DNA of 64,000 nt from Caballeronia sp. SEWSISQ10-4 2. GTDB taxonomy: Bacteria > Pseudomonadota > Gammaproteobacteria > Burkholderiales > Burkholderiaceae. Position 1 is the first letter of the stretch. Each line of letters begins with the position of its first letter. The position numbers were made by a program, and so were the translations under genes. The stretch covers positions 1-64,000 of the forward strand of contig NZ_JALPRJ010000028.1 in assembly GCF_030464885.1 (NCBI RefSeq). The letters are read 5' to 3'. Below, piece by piece: positions 50,684 to 59,576 of the stretch. The notes below the pieces were generated by a model. It saw nothing but the letters and a program-made list of their open reading frames with translations, was not told the origin of the DNA and did no database searches.

Positions 50684-53083
50684 TTATCGACGAAAAGCCG
50701 CGCCTCGGCCGCCGCCGTTCCCAGTTTGCGCGAACCGTTGACTCTGGACCGCTCCTCGTTGGCGGCTCTGCATATCCCGATTCAGTTGTCCATATTCCCC
50801 GCCAGCGGTTCTCTGCTGGGCGACCGGCTGTTGCGTCGGGCGTTGTTGCTGATAGGTGGCCTGAGGGGGCTTTCCACCGGCAGCAGCGGGAGAGCGTTGT
50901 TGCTGATTCGCCGTTGCACTGGGCCTGGGTTGCGAGGGATTGCCGCTTGGAGCCGTCGCGGTACGCTGTGGCTGAGCTGATTGCGCCTTTTGCTGGCCAG
51001 CAGACGATACAGGCGCAGTCGGTTTGTTGACCGTAGACCATGAACCGTTATCGTATTTTTGCCAGCTTCCATTGGTGTTCTTGTACACATTGCCATCTTT
51101 GCTTGCGTACATATTGCCGCTAGCTGTCTTGCCTGCGGTGGCGCTGCCGTTGGCGCCCTGGGCCGCCACAGCCTTGCCGCCCGCTGAATTCTGAAAGCTG
51201 CCGGCTGTTCCGTTCGAGGTCGTCGTGTGTTGCGTCGCAGCCCACTGGTTGCCCTTCGTGACCACCGAACTTCCCCACTGGCCATAGGCGTTCGAACCTT
51301 GTTGCGTGGCGCCATACGCACCCGTCCTGGGGTTGTATGCTTGCCCTACGGACGCAGTTCCGCCGGGCCCGGAGGCGGTCGCTCCGCGGGCGTAGGTACC
51401 CGTATAGGGGTTATACGATGCGCCCCATTGGGCGCTTCCCGCTGGGCCAGACACACCGCCTCGTACACCGCTTGCACCGGTATAAGGGTTGTAGGTGTTA
51501 TAGCCGTAAGGGGCGGGGCGCGGATAGTAGGCCGGATACGGTCCGCGACCGACTGCGACGTAGGGCGGATAGTAATAACCATTGCCTTGGGCGACGATCG
51601 CACCAAGCGCCGCACCGGCGATGAACACACCAAGATAGCCCGCTGTATAGCTTGCCTGGACCGTGCCCGCAGGCGTGACCTGTTGCGTTACGTAGGTGAC
51701 GTTGTAGACGGGCGAGCTGGGCGGGATCGTGTAGATCACCTGCGGCACAACGGTGGTTGTTTGCCACGGGCCGCCTGGCGAAGCAGAATCGAACCACACG
51801 CCTTGTGAGCAGAGGTAGTAGCGCTGCTCCACCTTGATCACCTTCGCAGGTGTGTTCGATGCGTAGGACATCGCGGTTCCCGGGATCGGATCGAAAGTGG
51901 CCTCGCCGCTATACGAAACCTTGACCGCAGCCGCCGCTGCAGTCGGGTTGATCTCGACCGTGGTGGGAATCTGCGCCAGCAATACGGCGTCTTTGGCTTC
52001 CGGCGTTCCCGGCACCGAACTCAACACTCTTCCCGCTGGACTATTGGGCGGGATCCTGGCGAAATCCGCCGGCAATTGGTCTGTCGCGTAAGTCCACGGG
52101 CCGGTCGGCCCAGGCGCCGAAAACCAGCGGCCGGCACTCAGGTAGTAATACGCGCCGGTTGGCGAGTAGACGAACAAATCGCTGTCAGTGTTGGTCGCGA
52201 ACGTGAGCTTGGTGCCGGCGATCGCCGTAAAAACCCGCTTGCCGGCAAAGACGATAAGTTCAGCGGGCACATTGCTGACATACACCGCCGGGGCTTTTCC
52301 CGCGTGAGCGGATGTCGCTCCGATATATTGTTTGAGCGATGCCCATTGCGGATCTTCCGGGATCTTCGCCATTTTCGCGGGAAGGCTCGCCGCATCTTTC
52401 CATCCGCTTTTCAGGTCGTTCGACACGACCCACCGCTGCCCGGTGAAAAGGTAATACTGGTGCGTGGCGCCATCGAGAAAGAGCGGCCAGCTGGCATTGA
52501 TCACCGCCTGCATATCAGTGTTCCCAACCGGAGCAAGCACGGGTTCGCCATCGATAAATAGCAGGATCGCGGGCCCGAAGCTGGCAAAAATGGCGGGCGG
52601 GTCGTTCTTGACGGAGACCGCCGGCACATCGCTTTTTTGATCGACGCTCGCGACCAGACGGTCTACCGATAGAGTCATCGTGGCTTCGGGCCTGAGGAAC
52701 GTACGCACTAGTTGATCGAGCTTTTGGGCGGTAGCCGGATCCGCCCCTGGAAACGAGGTGCTTGTAATTGTAGGATTACTTAGTAGAACAGTTCGACTGT
52801 CAATGTCGGTAGCGGTGTCCATCTGCAGCGCCACCACGCCGACTTGCGGCTGTCCGCCTCTCGGAGTCAATGAAATCGCCATCCGGCCGCTTATTTGCTT
52901 GAATTGCTTCCAGTCGTCGATTTGTGGTTGATAGAGGATGAGGCGAGTGCCATCCTGATCGCGCTCGCGCGGCCAGCCGGGATCGTCTGCCATGGCGCGA
53001 ACCGGGAAGCCTGAAGCTACAAGCGTTAGCGTGAGCGCAAGAGTCGTACCCTTTGCTGACCAGCGTTTTATGGGCATTGCCAT
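50684..53083 (-). CDS. Large secreted protein with YYL-x-GxW repeats and a low-complexity tail
   Basis: 799 residues with a signal peptide (about 1-31, ending RAMADDPG). Residues 40-330 look folded; three repeats of a YYL-xx-GxW ... GPW/GW ... LP pattern lie at about 209-235 (HQYYLFTGQRWV), 313-345 (AYYYLSAGRWFSAPGPTGPW) and 425-450 (QRYYLCSQGVWFDSASPGGPW). A membrane-like stretch GYLGVFIAGAALGAIVAQG (about 510) and Tyr/Pro/Gly repeats (YNPYTGA) precede a Ser/Thr/Asn/Gln-rich tail. I recall such proteins annotated as putative carbohydrate-binding or autotransporter-like in Burkholderia. Copy A of the TTGGACC palindrome lies 206 bp upstream. Confidence 0.85.
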   Translation of the reverse strand: MAMPIKRWSAKGTTLALTLTLVASGFPVRAMADDPGWPRERDQDGTRLILYQPQIDDWKQFKQISGRMAISLTPRGGQPQVGVVALQMDTATDIDSRTVLLSNPTITSTSFPGADPATAQKLDQLVRTFLRPEATMTLSVDRLVASVDQKSDVPAVSVKNDPPAIFASFGPAILLFIDGEPVLAPVGNTDMQAVINASWPLFLDGATHQYYLFTGQRWVVSNDLKSGWKDAASLPAKMAKIPEDPQWASLKQYIGATSAHAGKAPAVYVSNVPAELIVFAGKRVFTAIAGTKLTFATNTDSDLFVYSPTGAYYYLSAGRWFSAPGPTGPWTYATDQLPADFARIPPNSPAGRVLSSVPGTPEAKDAVLLAQIPTTVEINPTAAAAAVKVSYSGEATFDPIPGTAMSYASNTPAKVIKVEQRYYLCSQGVWFDSASPGGPWQTTTVVPQVIYTIPPSSPVYNVTYVTQQVTPAGTVQASYTAGYLGVFIAGAALGAIVAQGNGYYYPPYVAVGRGPYPAYYPRPAPYGYNTYNPYTGASGVRGGVSGPAGSAQWGASYNPYTGTYARGATASGPGGTASVGQAYNPRTGAYGATQQGSNAYGQWGSSVVTKGNQWAATQHTTTSNGTAGSFQNSAGGKAVAAQGANGSATAGKTASGNMYASKDGNVYKNTNGSWQKYDNGSWSTVNKPTAPVSSAGQQKAQSAQPQRTATAPSGNPSQPRPSATANQQQRSPAAAGGKPPQATYQQQRPTQQPVAQQRTAGGEYGQLNRDMQSRQRGAVQSQRFAQTGNGGGRGAAFRR

Positions 53084-53733
53084 GTTTAACGTCTCCCAGC
53101 GTAAATCGAACCCGGATAATGATGCGCATCAGAAAACGCAGATCGAATTGCCAGTTTGTTTTAAGCGATCCGATTATCATTTACTCTTTACCGAATTGCC
53201 GAATCGCACCGTATAAAGGGTTTACGCTCGCCGACTACTTGATACCGGGCCGTTCTTTTGAAAATAGGCCTGAGCTTACGTTCGAGCAATTGGACCTTGG
53301 TCCTATACGGGGTAGACGTTAGCTATTTGTTTAATTTGTCTGTCGAGTTGAATAAAGCCGGCAGCGACGTATAGGCGATGAATTGCTTTACGGAAAGAAA
53401 GACAGCGTCTAAGCTCTTGAAGAGAATCCGTTAGCTGTCGGCATGATGCCGATCGGAGGCGGATCATACGATTTTGTCTTCCTGACGCGCGGTTGCGCGT
53501 CGCGGGCCGTTGTTGCCTATCGATTCCAGCAAGCTTGTCGCAAGAAATAAATTAAAAGCCGCCGCTCGAGGCCGCGTGGAATAGGAATCTACGGTGTTCT
53601 CGTTGCGATGTCGCACGATGCTTGTTCGGCAAGTGCATGCGCGGACAAAAAACCCTCGCGAAGTCGGGCCTTCCGAAGCCGACCGCGCCCGGGTTTGCGC
53701 ATACCTGCCGAGCTTCTGAGGGAGCACGGCGTC
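53084..53733. other. Divergent regulatory region upstream of the sensor kinase
   Basis: This 650-bp region separates the large secreted protein gene from the PAS kinase. It contains palindrome copy A (53289-53306) and a 7-1-7 inverted repeat TCGGCATGATGCCGA at 53438-53452. A frame extending the kinase upstream to 53608 is Arg/Ser-rich and not convincing. Confidence 0.55.
53289..53306. promoter_or_regulatory. TTGGACC palindrome, copy A
   Basis: ATTGGACC-TT-GGTCC followed by TAT, an imperfect copy of the palindrome found twice more at 55926-55949 and 56445-56462. It lies between the divergent genes at 53083 and 53734 and may serve both. Confidence 0.6.
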
Positions 53734-55245
53734 ATGACCACTTTTTCAGCTGCTATCGCAGCTGTATTCGTTGTACTGCTTATTTTATTTCAGATCAGAC
53801 GAACCCGGATGCCGGGATCGGCTGTTGGTTTACCCGCCGACACTGGGTTGTCACAGCAGAGGTATAACAACTATGCCTTCGCGGTGTCTGATGAAGCGGC
53901 GGGAATGGAGCGGACTAACGAGGCGATTCGGGAACATACAAACTCTCGACGAAGTGCCGGTTTCCGTCCGCCGCGACTATCTGGCCGGCATATCCTTCCC
54001 ACGCCTGCGGCCATGTTTTCCAGGGGGCGTTTTCGCCGGGCATCCTTTGAGAACGAACCGCACCCGTGTCACGTGAAATCGAGCGTCGAACCGCCAGATA
54101 GCCTATGGGCTGCTGGGCGGCAGCCGCGGCATGACGAGCAGTTTGGTGCCACGCTCGATCTCTTGCCGCTAGCCATTCTGGTGGCTGATCCACAGGGGAA
54201 AATCCTCTTTGCCAATGCGGCAGCGGAGAAGCTCTTTGGCTATTCCCGTGAAGCGTTGAGTGGCGTGGTGACCAACGAGTTGGTTCCTGCATTGCACCTC
54301 GACGCTTGTGTCGCCGATTCCGCCTACACAGATTTGACGCTTGCGGGCAGGGAGTGGGACGGTCACCGAGACCTGGTCGCGAGGCGCAGGGATGGCACCG
54401 AGTTTCCGGCAGAGATCACAATAAACCCCGTTTCGTGGGGAAACGAGGCCTGTGCACTAACAATCGTGATCGACCGCACAGAGCGATACGAGTTGCTGCG
54501 CAATCGGCAACAGCTTGCCCATTTGACCCGCGTATCCACACTTGGAGAGCTTGCCGGATCGCTCGCCCACGAGTTGAATCAGCCGCTTACGGCCATATTA
54601 AGTAACGCGCAGGCAGCGCAACGCTTCCTGGCGACAGAGCCGGTCAACCTTACGGAGGTGCGCGAGATATTGCATGACCTTGTCGAGGACAATCACCGCG
54701 CAAGCGAAGTTATCCGAAAGATTCGAGCCCTCGTCAAAAAGGGTGAGCTCGAGGCTGCGCCCCTGAGCATTGCGAGCGTAGTCAGGGATGTGGCCTTGCT
54801 CGTGCATAGCGATGCAATCGTGCGCGGAATCCGCGTGCGTGTGGCCGTTACCCCCGAGTTGCCGCCCGTGCACGGTGACAAGGTGCAATTGCAGCAAGTC
54901 GTGTTGAATTTATTGCTCAATGCATTCGACGCATTGGAGTCCTGCCCGGTGCTCAATCGTGAGGTCGCGATTGAGGTCATCCCTGAAGGGAGTGAGAGCA
55001 TACGTGTCGCGGTACAAGACGGTGGTACGGGTCTCGCCGGCAACACATTGGACAAACTGTTCCTGCCGTTCTTTACCTCCAAGCGAGACGGACTTGGTCT
55101 TGGACTTTCAATTAGCCGTTCTATTGTCGAGATGCACGGAGGACGCATCTGGGCCCAAAACAATGTGGATCGCGGTGCCACCTTCTATTTCACATTGCCC
55201 ACGGGAGCGAGGGCAGAGCGAAGCTTTCCGCGGGGGCGGCGATGA
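53734..55245 (+). CDS. PAS-domain sensor histidine kinase
   Basis: 503 residues from the ATG at 53734, with GGGAG ahead. A membrane helix (AAIAAVFVVLLILFQI, 6-21) and a poorly conserved linker precede a PAS domain (about 135-250: LDLLPLAILVADPQGKILFANAAAEKLFGY). The phospho-acceptor is His279 in GSLAHELNQPLTAIL, followed by the ATPase region ending LFLPFFTSKRDGLGLGLSISRSIVEMHGGRIW. It is of the FixL/TtrS-like type without a haem-PAS histidine that I can identify. It overlaps the FixJ-type response regulator gene by four bases, so the two are its system. Confidence 0.93.
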   Translation: MTTFSAAIAAVFVVLLILFQIRRTRMPGSAVGLPADTGLSQQRYNNYAFAVSDEAAGMERTNEAIREHTNSRRSAGFRPPRLSGRHILPTPAAMFSRGRFRRASFENEPHPCHVKSSVEPPDSLWAAGRQPRHDEQFGATLDLLPLAILVADPQGKILFANAAAEKLFGYSREALSGVVTNELVPALHLDACVADSAYTDLTLAGREWDGHRDLVARRRDGTEFPAEITINPVSWGNEACALTIVIDRTERYELLRNRQQLAHLTRVSTLGELAGSLAHELNQPLTAILSNAQAAQRFLATEPVNLTEVREILHDLVEDNHRASEVIRKIRALVKKGELEAAPLSIASVVRDVALLVHSDAIVRGIRVRVAVTPELPPVHGDKVQLQQVVLNLLLNAFDALESCPVLNREVAIEVIPEGSESIRVAVQDGGTGLAGNTLDKLFLPFFTSKRDGLGLGLSISRSIVEMHGGRIWAQNNVDRGATFYFTLPTGARAERSFPRGRR

Positions 55246-55880
55246 GCGAGGTTGCGTCAATCGTCTTCGTGGTGGACGACGACGACGCGGTATGCCGGGC
55301 GCTGACGCGCCTGATAGGCTCGGCTGGATATCGCGTTGAATCCTTCGGATCCGCACACGAGTTCCTTGAGTCCCGCCCTCACTTTCAGGGCTGCGCTTGC
55401 CTTGTACTGGACGTGGGACTGCCAGACATCAACGGTCTCGAATTGCAGAACGAATTGAACGCTGGGAACAGATCATTGCCTATCATCTTCATCACGGGTC
55501 ACGGCGACATCGCGATGACAGTAAGAGCGATGAAGGCAGGTGCGACAGATTTCCTGGCGAAACCGGTGCGCGACTCCGAGCTCCTGCCCGCGATAGAGAA
55601 TGCGCTGCGGGTCTCTTCGCAAGCCCTTTCGAGCCGCATTGAACTGGACTGCATTCACCGTCGTATGGCGCGGCTCACACCGCGCGAGCGCGAAGTGTTG
55701 GCGCTTCTCGTTGAAGGCCGGCTTAACAAGCAGGTCGCGTGTGAACTGGGCGTCGCTGAGAAGACCATCAAGGTCCACCGGGCCCGCGTGATGGAAAAGA
55801 TGGAAGCGCACTCGCTCGTCGACCTGGTGCGAGTTATCGATAAAGTCTGTATCCGTCTTTCACCCGGTCAGTCAGCCTGA
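55242..55880 (+). CDS. FixJ-type response regulator with LuxR/NarL helix-turn-helix
   Basis: 212 residues. The receiver domain has Asp57 in CLVLDVGLPDI with the acidic pair VDDDD and Lys near 107. The DNA-binding domain (about 144-186) reads LTPREREVLALLVEGRLNKQ and VACELGVAEKTIKVHRARVM, the FixJ/NarL pattern. It should activate genes on signal from the upstream kinase. The palindrome TTGGACC-N2-GGTCCAA, present next to this gene cluster three times, is the most likely binding site. Start ATG overlaps the kinase stop. Confidence 0.94.
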   Translation: MSEVASIVFVVDDDDAVCRALTRLIGSAGYRVESFGSAHEFLESRPHFQGCACLVLDVGLPDINGLELQNELNAGNRSLPIIFITGHGDIAMTVRAMKAGATDFLAKPVRDSELLPAIENALRVSSQALSSRIELDCIHRRMARLTPREREVLALLVEGRLNKQVACELGVAEKTIKVHRARVMEKMEAHSLVDLVRVIDKVCIRLSPGQSA

Positions 55881-55925
55881 CGCTGAACGGCTGGCGTCCC
55901 CGGGAGCCGCTCCCGTTCCCGTGCC

Positions 55926-55949
55926 GATATTGGACCAAGGTCCAATATC
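55926..55949. promoter_or_regulatory. TTGGACC palindrome, copy B
   Basis: GATATTGGACC (55926-55936) and GGTCCAATATC (55939-55949) form a perfect 11-bp palindrome around AA, 82 bp upstream of the receiver-only gene at 56031. It is the longest of three copies. Confidence 0.75.
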
Positions 55950-56030
55950 CGGACCCTGCAAATTGTCATAGTCTCAAATCAGCGTCGAACCACGTCTGGT
56001 ACCGAGGTGCTTGTATTGGGGATATTCGCC

Positions 56031-56417
56031 ATGAGCCAAGTCAAACCGTTCGTCGCAGTAGTAGATGACGATGAATCGGTGAGTCGAGCCATCAAGCGAC
56101 TGTTACGGTCTACGGGATTTTCGGCGGACACCTTCAAAACGGGCAACGATTTTTTAGACATGTTCGATTCAATACCGTCATACCGTCCCGCCTGCATCGT
56201 GCTTGACGTGCAGATGCCGGGTCTGAACGGGCTTGAGGTACAGCGGCGGCTGGCGGGTAGCGGTATTCCAGTCATTTTTATCACGGCACATGATGACGCG
56301 GTCGTTCGCGGGCAGGCCTTGGCGGCGGGCGCCGCAGCTTACCTTCGCAAGCCATTCAACGATGAAATTCTTATCAAGGCAGTGCGCTCAGCCATCGATC
56401 CGGCTCCGAAACCATGA
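56031..56417 (+). CDS. Receiver-only response regulator (CheY-like)
   Basis: 128 residues from the ATG at 56031. The phospho-acceptor is Asp59 in CIVLDVQMPGL, with DDDE near the N-terminus and Lys near 109 (AAYLRKPFNDE). There is no output domain. It lies after the FixJ-type gene and under palindrome copy B, which suggests regulation by that system; it could act as a phosphate sink for the PAS kinase or signal to another partner. Confidence 0.92.
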   Translation: MSQVKPFVAVVDDDESVSRAIKRLLRSTGFSADTFKTGNDFLDMFDSIPSYRPACIVLDVQMPGLNGLEVQRRLAGSGIPVIFITAHDDAVVRGQALAAGAAAYLRKPFNDEILIKAVRSAIDPAPKP

Positions 56418-56444
56418 GCCGGCGATCGAGCTTCCAACGGTGCT

Positions 56445-56462
56445 ATTGGACCAAGGTCCAAT
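56445..56462. promoter_or_regulatory. TTGGACC palindrome, copy C
   Basis: ATTGGACC-AA-GGTCCAAT is a perfect 8-bp palindrome, 104 bp upstream of the Ysc84 lipoprotein gene at 56566. It is identical in its core to copy B. Confidence 0.75.
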
Positions 56463-56565
56463 TGTTTTGGGGAAACGTTGATTGCACTATCAGACTGGTT
56501 CTGAAGAAAGTCCGGGCGGTCGCGCAGGTTCCCTTTTTGACGTCATCTCTAATGGAGTACGCATC

Positions 56566-57126
56566 ATGATCAGATACCTCCGACTTACTCTCGCGATCCC
56601 GTTGATGCTGGTCGCGATGGCCTGTTCGACGAACCCGACGGTTGCCAACGGCGGAGACCCCGAGTTAGAAGCGGAAGCACGTGCGGCACTGCAGCAACTA
56701 TTCGATAGCACTCCGAAGGCGAAGGATCTCCAATACCAGGCAAAAGCTGTCGTCGTGTTTCCGAGCATCGTCAAGGCTGGGCTGCTAGTAGGTGCGCAAG
56801 GCGGAAAAGGCGTGATGTTTGGTCCGGACGGCAAGATCCTTGGGTACTACAGAGCGCGCGGGCTTTCATACGGGATGCAAGCAGGCGCGCAAAGCTTTTC
56901 GGAAGCGATGTTTCTCATGACCGACTCGGCAATCACCTCGCTCACAAGTGGCACCGGGTTGTCCGTTGGTGTGGGACCGAGCGTCGTGGTGGTGGATGCG
57001 GGAATGGCCAGGTCGATGACCACCACCACGTTGAAAGCGGATGTCTACGCGTTCATCTTTGGCCAGGAGGGATTGTTTGCTGGTCTCGGCGTGCAAGGGC
57101 AGAGAATTGTCAAGTTTGACCAGTGA
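56566..57126 (+). CDS. Ysc84-family lipid-binding lipoprotein
   Basis: 186 residues from the ATG at 56566, with GGAG ahead. The signal peptide ends in a lipobox-like VAMAC (Cys about 22). The mature part matches Ysc84/SYLF: AVVVFPSIVKAGLLVGAQGGKGVMFGPDGKILGYYRARGLSYGMQAG and LTSGTGLSVGVGPSVVVVDAG, with a Gly-rich lipid-binding loop. It may bind phosphoinositide-like or other lipids at the outer membrane. Palindrome copy C lies directly upstream, so it is a likely member of the FixJ-type regulon. Confidence 0.85.
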   Translation: MIRYLRLTLAIPLMLVAMACSTNPTVANGGDPELEAEARAALQQLFDSTPKAKDLQYQAKAVVVFPSIVKAGLLVGAQGGKGVMFGPDGKILGYYRARGLSYGMQAGAQSFSEAMFLMTDSAITSLTSGTGLSVGVGPSVVVVDAGMARSMTTTTLKADVYAFIFGQEGLFAGLGVQGQRIVKFDQ

Positions 57127-57312
57127 AGCGCGCGATATTCCCGCGCAGTCAGAGCGATCGATCCTCTTACGCGATTCGCCTATGTAGTGCACGCCGCACC
57201 GGGCGCGGGAAACGGGAAAGCTGCTTCGGGGGCTAGGGGATCAATCGTGCGCTGCGCAGACATTGACCGTCAGTGAATAGGCCACCCGAAGAACATTGAG
57301 GGGTCTCAAGCC

Positions 57313-57789
57313 ATGCAACGAATGCAGCGAGTCGCAATTGGTTTGGCGGTATGGGCGCTAACATACGCGGCAGCCGCGCAGCAGCCCATCATCTATCCGG
57401 CCAAAGGGCAGAGCGCGCAGAAGCAAAACACGGACACCGCCGAATGCCAGTTGTGGGCGAAGCAAACGACGGGCGTTGATCCCGTCGCAATAGCGCAGCA
57501 GGGAGCGAACCAGCCGGCGGTTCCCCAACAGCAAGGGGGCATGCTCAAGGGGGCGGCTGGCGGCGCCGCGTTGGGTGCGGTGGGGGGGGCGATCGGAGGC
57601 GACGCGGGCAAGGGTGCGGCGATCGGAGCGGTGGTCGGCACAGCGGCAGGAGGGCTGCGTCAGCGCCGCAAGAACGAGGCTGTTGCCGGGCAACAACAAG
57701 CGAACAATCAACAGGCCTCGCAGCAGATGGCGACTTTCAACCGGGCGGTGGCCGCGTGCATGACGGGCCGGGGATACACCGTTCAGTAG
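57313..57789 (+). CDS. Glycine-zipper periplasmic/membrane protein
   Basis: 158 residues, with GAGGGG ahead of the ATG and a signal peptide (1-22, ALTYAAAAQ). A glycine-zipper region GAAGGAALGAVGGAIGGD (about 78-95) and KGAAIGAVVGTAAGG follow, of the type found in YMGG-like and outer-membrane-stress proteins. A G8 homopolymer (57582-57589) sits in the zipper and could slip. The charged Gln-rich tail (RQRRKNEAVAGQQQANNQQ) is normal. It is the first gene of a run of three that leads to the RND operon. No specific function can be assigned. Confidence 0.8.
   Translation: MQRMQRVAIGLAVWALTYAAAAQQPIIYPAKGQSAQKQNTDTAECQLWAKQTTGVDPVAIAQQGANQPAVPQQQGGMLKGAAGGAALGAVGGAIGGDAGKGAAIGAVVGTAAGGLRQRRKNEAVAGQQQANNQQASQQMATFNRAVAACMTGRGYTVQ
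57582..57589 (+). repeat. G8 homopolymer in coding sequence
   Basis: Eight consecutive G bases lie inside the glycine-zipper gene. A one-base slip would truncate the protein after about 95 residues, so the tract could make expression phase-variable, or simply be a sequencing-error risk. Confidence 0.4.
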
Positions 57790-57821
57790 CGTCGGCCAGC
57801 GCAGCCAGCGGAGATGCAAGC

Positions 57822-58229
57822 ATGATGACCAGACTAAGGCGAACAGCGTTGGCAGCGGCATCGGCAGCGTTGCTCTGCGCGACGACCGCGGTGTTCGGCG
57901 CGGACTTCGACGGCAGCAAGCGGCTGATATGCGCGACTGTGGATGCACACGCCTGCGACCCGGGCGAAGGGTGCCTTCGAGGACTGCCGGACGACCTCGG
58001 CGTGCCGCGCTTCATGCGCGTCGACTTCGCCGCAAAGACTATCGCAGGACCTAAGCGCACAACCCAGATCCGCTATATGGACACCAGCGCGGATCAGATC
58101 CTGATGCAGGGCACCGAGCTCGGCTATGCATGGACTGTCGTACTCGACAAGACCGACGGCGCGATGTCACTGACGCTTGTCAGTCGCGACGACGCATTCA
58201 CGGCCTTTGGCTATTGCACACTGCCTTAG
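57822..58229 (+). CDS. Secreted hypothetical protein
   Basis: 135 residues from the ATG at 57822, with GGAG nine bases ahead. A signal peptide MMTRLRRTALAAASAALLCA ends near TTAVFGA. The mature part has Cys-Cys pairs (CATVDAHACDPGEGC) and a final Cys (FGYCTLP) and looks like a small beta protein. It is 33 bp downstream of the glycine-zipper gene and 66 bp upstream of the efflux adaptor, probably in the same transcript. No family is recognised. Confidence 0.75.
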   Translation: MMTRLRRTALAAASAALLCATTAVFGADFDGSKRLICATVDAHACDPGEGCLRGLPDDLGVPRFMRVDFAAKTIAGPKRTTQIRYMDTSADQILMQGTELGYAWTVVLDKTDGAMSLTLVSRDDAFTAFGYCTLP

Positions 58230-58295
58230 CCGGCTGCGCGCCCGGTCTTGCTCATGGTGTGTTCCACGAGTCCGAGTTCCCACGGGGAGACTCAC

Positions 58296-59564
58296 ATGGT
58301 GATGTCAGCTTCGATGTCAGCTTCACGCATCAAGAAGGGTGATAGCCGGTGCGCATGCACCAGCGTCTGGTCGCGCCGCCTGTTTGCCAGTGCGGCGCTG
58401 GTCGTGCTCGCCGCCTGCCACAAGCCGGCGGCCGAGATTCCGCGTCAGGCGATCGATGTCACGGTCATGACGGTCGCGGAGCGTGATACGCCGGTCGACT
58501 TTGAATTTACCGCCCAGACAGAAAGCTCGCGCGAGGTCCAGATACGCGCACGCGTCGACGGTTTCCTGGACAAGCGGGTCTATACCGAGGGTCAGCTGGT
58601 GCATACCGGGCAGACGCTCTTTCTGATGGACCCCAAGCCCTTCCAGGCGGTTTTGCAGTCCGCCCGGGGCCAGCTTGCGCAGCAGCAGGCCCGCCTGACT
58701 GTGGCGAAAGCCAACCTTGCCCGGGTGGTTCCACTCGTCGCGCAGAACGCACTGAGCCAGAAGGAGCGTGACGACGCCATAGGCAATGAAAAGGAGGCGG
58801 AGGCCGCCGTGATCGCGGCCAAAGGCCAGGTCCAGACCGCCGAACTCAACCTAAGTTACACGACGATCAAGTCCCCACTCACGGGTTTGTCGAGCTTCGC
58901 CAGACAGCAGGATGGCAGCTACGTGACAGCCGCCGCAACCGGTCTGCTAACCAACGTGTACCAACTCGACCCGATGTGGGTGAACTTCAGCATTTCGGAG
59001 AATGAGTTGTTGGCATACCGCGACCAGATCGAGAAGAAACAATTGCGGTTTCCGCCGAATGACGATTTCGAGGTCACCGTCGTGCTTGCGGACGGCACGG
59101 TGTTCCCGTCTCGCGGCCGCATCAATTTCGCCAATCCCGCGTTCAGTACGGAAACGGGCACCTTTCTCGTGCGGGCTTCGTTCGCGAACCCTCAAGGCAG
59201 CTTGCGCCCTGGACAGTTCGTGCGTGCGCGGGTGTCGGGGGCAGTGCGTCCGAACGCGATCCTCGTGCCGCAGCGTGCGGTGTTGCAGGGATCGAAGAGC
59301 CATTTCGTCTGGGTTGTCGACAAGGACTCTAAAGGCCATCAACGCGTGGTCGAAGTCGGCACGTGGCACGGCGACGACTGGTTCATCACCGATGGCCTGA
59401 AGCCGGGCGAGCGAATAGTGGTCGATGGCGCGATTCGCGTGATTGCGGACACGCCCTTGAAGATTACCCAGGCGCCGCCTGCAACGCCCAGTGCCGCCGA
59501 TGAGCAGCCGCGCGAAGCGCCGGCTCTGGCACAGCGTCAGCCCGACCACACTGCGACGAACTGA
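58296..59564 (+). CDS. RND efflux periplasmic adaptor
   Basis: 422 residues from the ATG at 58296, with GGGAGA ahead. The lipoprotein signal ends LVVLAACH (Cys about 43). The adaptor domains follow: VQIRARVDGFLDKRVYTEGQLVHTGQ (lipoyl half 1), the alpha-hairpin QQARLTVAKANLARVVPLV and ERDDAIGNEKEAEAAVIAAKG, then FSISENELLAYRDQI and membrane-proximal strands. It links the inner-membrane pump to the outer-membrane channel. It is the first gene of the efflux operon (MFP, RND, OMF). Confidence 0.95.
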   Translation: MVMSASMSASRIKKGDSRCACTSVWSRRLFASAALVVLAACHKPAAEIPRQAIDVTVMTVAERDTPVDFEFTAQTESSREVQIRARVDGFLDKRVYTEGQLVHTGQTLFLMDPKPFQAVLQSARGQLAQQQARLTVAKANLARVVPLVAQNALSQKERDDAIGNEKEAEAAVIAAKGQVQTAELNLSYTTIKSPLTGLSSFARQQDGSYVTAAATGLLTNVYQLDPMWVNFSISENELLAYRDQIEKKQLRFPPNDDFEVTVVLADGTVFPSRGRINFANPAFSTETGTFLVRASFANPQGSLRPGQFVRARVSGAVRPNAILVPQRAVLQGSKSHFVWVVDKDSKGHQRVVEVGTWHGDDWFITDGLKPGERIVVDGAIRVIADTPLKITQAPPATPSAADEQPREAPALAQRQPDHTATN

Positions 59565-59576
59565 CCGGCGGCCGAA

